Source of the DNA: an uncultured Spirochaetales bacterium
GTDB taxonomy: Bacteria; Spirochaetota; Spirochaetia; Sphaerochaetales; Sphaerochaetaceae
Direction of reading: 5' to 3'
NCBI GenBank assembly: GCA_949288415.1
Contig: CASEKE010000015.1
Coordinates: 33,753 to 97,752, forward strand
Length of the DNA stretch: 64,000 nucleotides
The position numbers and the translations under genes are program-made. Of this stretch, positions 62,127 to 64,000 are shown in pieces. Numbering within the stretch: the stretch's first letter is position 1; each line of letters begins with the position of its first letter. The notes below the pieces were generated by a model that searched no databases, was not told the DNA's origin, and worked only from the letters and a program-made list of their open reading frames with translations.

Positions 62127-63407
62127 TCACACAATGAGATTGTAAAAAGAGAAACCGGTAAGAATGAGACATACAACATAGCATACCGTCATACATACCC
62201 GCAACGCCGTAGGAGCCTTGAAACCTCCTGTAGTGTCCTTTCTCCACAGCATAAGCGTAACGAACGCACCTGCGACAGGAGTTGCTATGCATGTGGCATA
62301 GTTCGCGATGAGGATAAGCTGTACCGGAGAACCATTATATACGAAGCAGATGACGGTGCAGACCACAAGCGCTATGCAGGATCCATACTTCACGAATTTG
62401 CCGCTGAGTTCGGTAGGCTTGTCGAATCCGGCACAGAGAAAGACAAGACCGCGTTGGGTGTTTCCAAGCAACGACGAGAAAGCGGCACCGAGAAGTGCCA
62501 CACCCATGATGATGTATGCAGCTCTTCCGAATACAGGGGCAAGAAGATCGGCAAGCTGGGCCGGTTGCGATATCGAGATGCCCTGAGGATGCAGCACGAT
62601 TGCTCCGACAAGCATTATCGCGATGCTTATCAAGATGACACATGCAACATGGGCAATAGCATCAGCCTTCATGGCTCCGTTGAACAGGTCCTCCTTCGTC
62701 CATTTTTTCTCTTTGCCAAGGTATGTTCCGTAGATTCCGGTAGTCAATGCGGCATGTGTGGACAGAAATCCCAGAGCGGCGACGATGCTCCCTTCGGGAA
62801 AATGTCCGACAGAGACAAGTCCTTTGCCGAATTCGCCCCATGAAGGTCCGCCGATACCGACCAAGGTGATATAGAAAGCTACTATCATCGAAATAATGCA
62901 GATTGTGATGCCCTTTTCAATCTTCGAATACACATTCTTTGCGAAGTATAGAACGAGCAGTATCGCAATCATAATCATCGAACCGACTTTCCAATTGATT
63001 CCGAATATCAGCTGAAGTCCTGTTCCCGAACCAGAAATATTGCCCATCGTGAAAAACAGGCATGTCAGGAACAGAGCCACACCGGTAAATCCGGCGGCAC
63101 CTTTTCCATAGTACTTGCGTATCGCATGCAAAGTAGGCATGCCAGTCAGCATGGACAGACGATACGTCACCATCACATATACGGATCCCATGAATCCAAC
63201 AAGAATGTATAGCCACATCAGGGAATATCCATACGATGCACCTAGATTGGCCGCCGTCGTAATGGCGCCGGGTCCTATGACTATTCCAGAGAGAATGATT
63301 CCAGGCCCGATCTTTTTCATTATCTCTAGAAATGACAATTTCTTTACTTTATCAGGATCAAATGTCCCTTCGTTCATCCTTTTTTCGTTTTCCATATGGT
63401 TTTCCAC
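62127..63407 (-). CDS. Nramp-family transporter lacking the metal-site residues
   Basis: A 426-residue protein with 11 membrane helices in the Nramp (LeuT-like) pattern: KIGPGIILSGIVIGPGAITT at the start. The canonical TM1 metal motif DPGN reads GPGA, and the TM6 MPH motif region reads STHAALTTG, so the known metal-binding Asp, Asn and Met are all replaced. It probably carries something other than Mn2+/Fe2+; the adjacent DapA-family gene hints at an organic acid or amino acid derivative. The start is uncertain: GTG 63407 is near AGGAG, and ATG 63395 is an alternative. Confidence 0.75.
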   Translation of the reverse strand: MENHMENEKRMNEGTFDPDKVKKLSFLEIMKKIGPGIILSGIVIGPGAITTAANLGASYGYSLMWLYILVGFMGSVYVMVTYRLSMLTGMPTLHAIRKYYGKGAAGFTGVALFLTCLFFTMGNISGSGTGLQLIFGINWKVGSMIMIAILLVLYFAKNVYSKIEKGITICIISMIVAFYITLVGIGGPSWGEFGKGLVSVGHFPEGSIVAALGFLSTHAALTTGIYGTYLGKEKKWTKEDLFNGAMKADAIAHVACVILISIAIMLVGAIVLHPQGISISQPAQLADLLAPVFGRAAYIIMGVALLGAAFSSLLGNTQRGLVFLCAGFDKPTELSGKFVKYGSCIALVVCTVICFVYNGSPVQLILIANYATCIATPVAGAFVTLMLWRKDTTGGFKAPTALRVCMTVCYVVCLILTGFSFYNLIV

Positions 63408-63420
63408 AAAGCTCCTTTTG

Positions 63421-63461
63421 AAAAAACGCCCTGAAAGAAACATTCGGTTTGCTATCAGGGC
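63421..63461 (-). terminator. terminator after the DapA-family gene
   Basis: On the minus strand GCCCTGA and TCAGGGC (7 bp, with further imperfect pairs inside) are followed by a run of T residues. It lies just before the Nramp-like gene and may act as an attenuator for it. Confidence 0.75.
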
Positions 63462-63480
63462 ACAACTGTCAATATTCCGG

Positions 63481-64000
63481 TCATCTCCTGAATGCAGTCA
63501 TATCGACCTTATCCAGCTTGCTCTTCTCAAGCCCTGCCGCAACCCATGCCTTCTCCTCGTCGTTCAAAGGAAGAACAGGCTTGCGCATTATGGCATTGGA
63601 GAAAACTCCTCTCTGATAGAGAGCTTCTTTGAGCCTTGCATGTGCCTCTCCGGACGGCTGGCCGCCGCCATAAATCGCCTGGGAAATGTAATAGATTCTG
63701 TTCGACCAATCCTGGGCCTCCTTGAGAGTGTGCTTGTCAGGATTCCTGAACACTTCCCATGCCGGGCAGATAAGCTCGGGAACACAGCCTGCAAATCCGA
63801 TCAGCGCTCCATCCATGCCAGGGAACCAGCTGACGCAGAGAGTCTCGTCGTGGCATGTGATAAGAGAAATATCCGGGCATTCCTGGCGAAGAAGACGGAC
63901 ATCGTGTTCGTAGATGGAGGTGACTCGAGTTCCCATCTTGATGCACTTCACATGCTCTATCTCCTTGCACATCTTGATCAGCGTCTCGACCGGGTAGAAC
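63481..64000 (-). CDS. DapA/NanA family aldolase, C-terminal part (cut by window end)
   Basis: At least 172 residues of a class I aldolase of the dihydrodipicolinate synthase/N-acetylneuraminate lyase family. The visible part begins within YPVETLIKMCKEI and includes the TSIYEHD and GMDGALIGFAGCVPE strands, where GALIGFAG is the family's late barrel motif. The catalytic Lys strand (usually K in the ..KD/KE.. motif, perhaps CIKMG here) is at the 5' side. The substrate could be a keto-acid sugar or hydroxyproline derivative. The 5' end lies beyond the window. Confidence 0.8.
   Translation of the reverse strand, partial: FYPVETLIKMCKEIEHVKCIKMGTRVTSIYEHDVRLLRQECPDISLITCHDETLCVSWFPGMDGALIGFAGCVPELICPAWEVFRNPDKHTLKEAQDWSNRIYYISQAIYGGGQPSGEAHARLKEALYQRGVFSNAIMRKPVLPLNDEEKAWVAAGLEKSKLDKVDMTAFRR

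Noticed and set aside
1..64000. tRNA genes and CRISPR arrays
   Set aside because: GGTTCGA-like strings occur only inside clear coding genes without a cloverleaf context, and no regularly spaced direct repeats were seen.

Overview
The window is a gene-dense chromosomal segment (about 60 protein genes) with no phage, insertion sequence, CRISPR array, rRNA or tRNA that I could recognise. Gene content points to an anaerobic, sugar-fermenting diderm: a signal-peptide beta-barrel protein, lipoprotein signal peptidase, PspA envelope-stress genes, type III glutamine synthetase, FeoAB, formate-tetrahydrofolate ligase, GH31, GH38 and GH13 glycosidases and a two-gene transketolase. The best guess is a spirochaete of the Sphaerochaeta/Treponema kind. 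This rests on overall gene style, not on a marker gene, so it is an inference.

Layout. 1-9000: zinc-ribbon/DUF5685/DnaJ operon; opposing ilvA-HAD-TetR operon; metK; outer-membrane protein operon; M18 aminopeptidase. 9000-20990: PP2C-like phosphatase, GH31 glycosidase, glnN-feoAB, cstA, and a nif3-lspA-small membrane protein-GH43-like operon. 21000-26500: Lon-like protease, two RNA methyltransferases, a first pspA-pspC operon behind a sigma-54 promoter, a DNA glycosylase, and a non-coding stretch with two parS sites. 26500-32500: fhs, then pspF divergent from a five-gene psp operon that ends in two Toastrack-like proteins. 32500-42000: carAB (the CarA glutaminase site is dead), a broken yccF, cutC, aspS, a flavoprotein, osmC. 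42000-48600: a second metK with a radical SAM gene, TetR, and a class II aldolase-transketolase operon. 48600-58200: proS, nitroreductase, alpha-mannosidase, ankyrin protein, adenosine deaminase, pullulanase. 58200-64000: rhomboid protease, three tandem sigma-54-driven small RNA genes, rlmE, mscS, a transposase-like fragment protein, an atypical Nramp relative and a DapA-family gene cut by the window end.

The strongest unexpected signal is at 58930-59620. Three near-perfect -24/-12 promoters each drive a 73-81 nt RNA ending in a rho-independent terminator. The same promoter type precedes both pspA operons, and the matching activator gene (pspF) lies between them in the window. Together these look like an envelope-stress regulon with a small-RNA arm. 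A second genome-style signal is that about ten first-of-operon genes have a -10 box 6-7 nt before the start codon and no ribosome binding site, so they are probably translated from leaderless mRNAs. One of the small RNAs carries a 9-nt copy of the 16S rRNA anti-Shine-Dalgarno tail, which would act on leadered but not leaderless messages.
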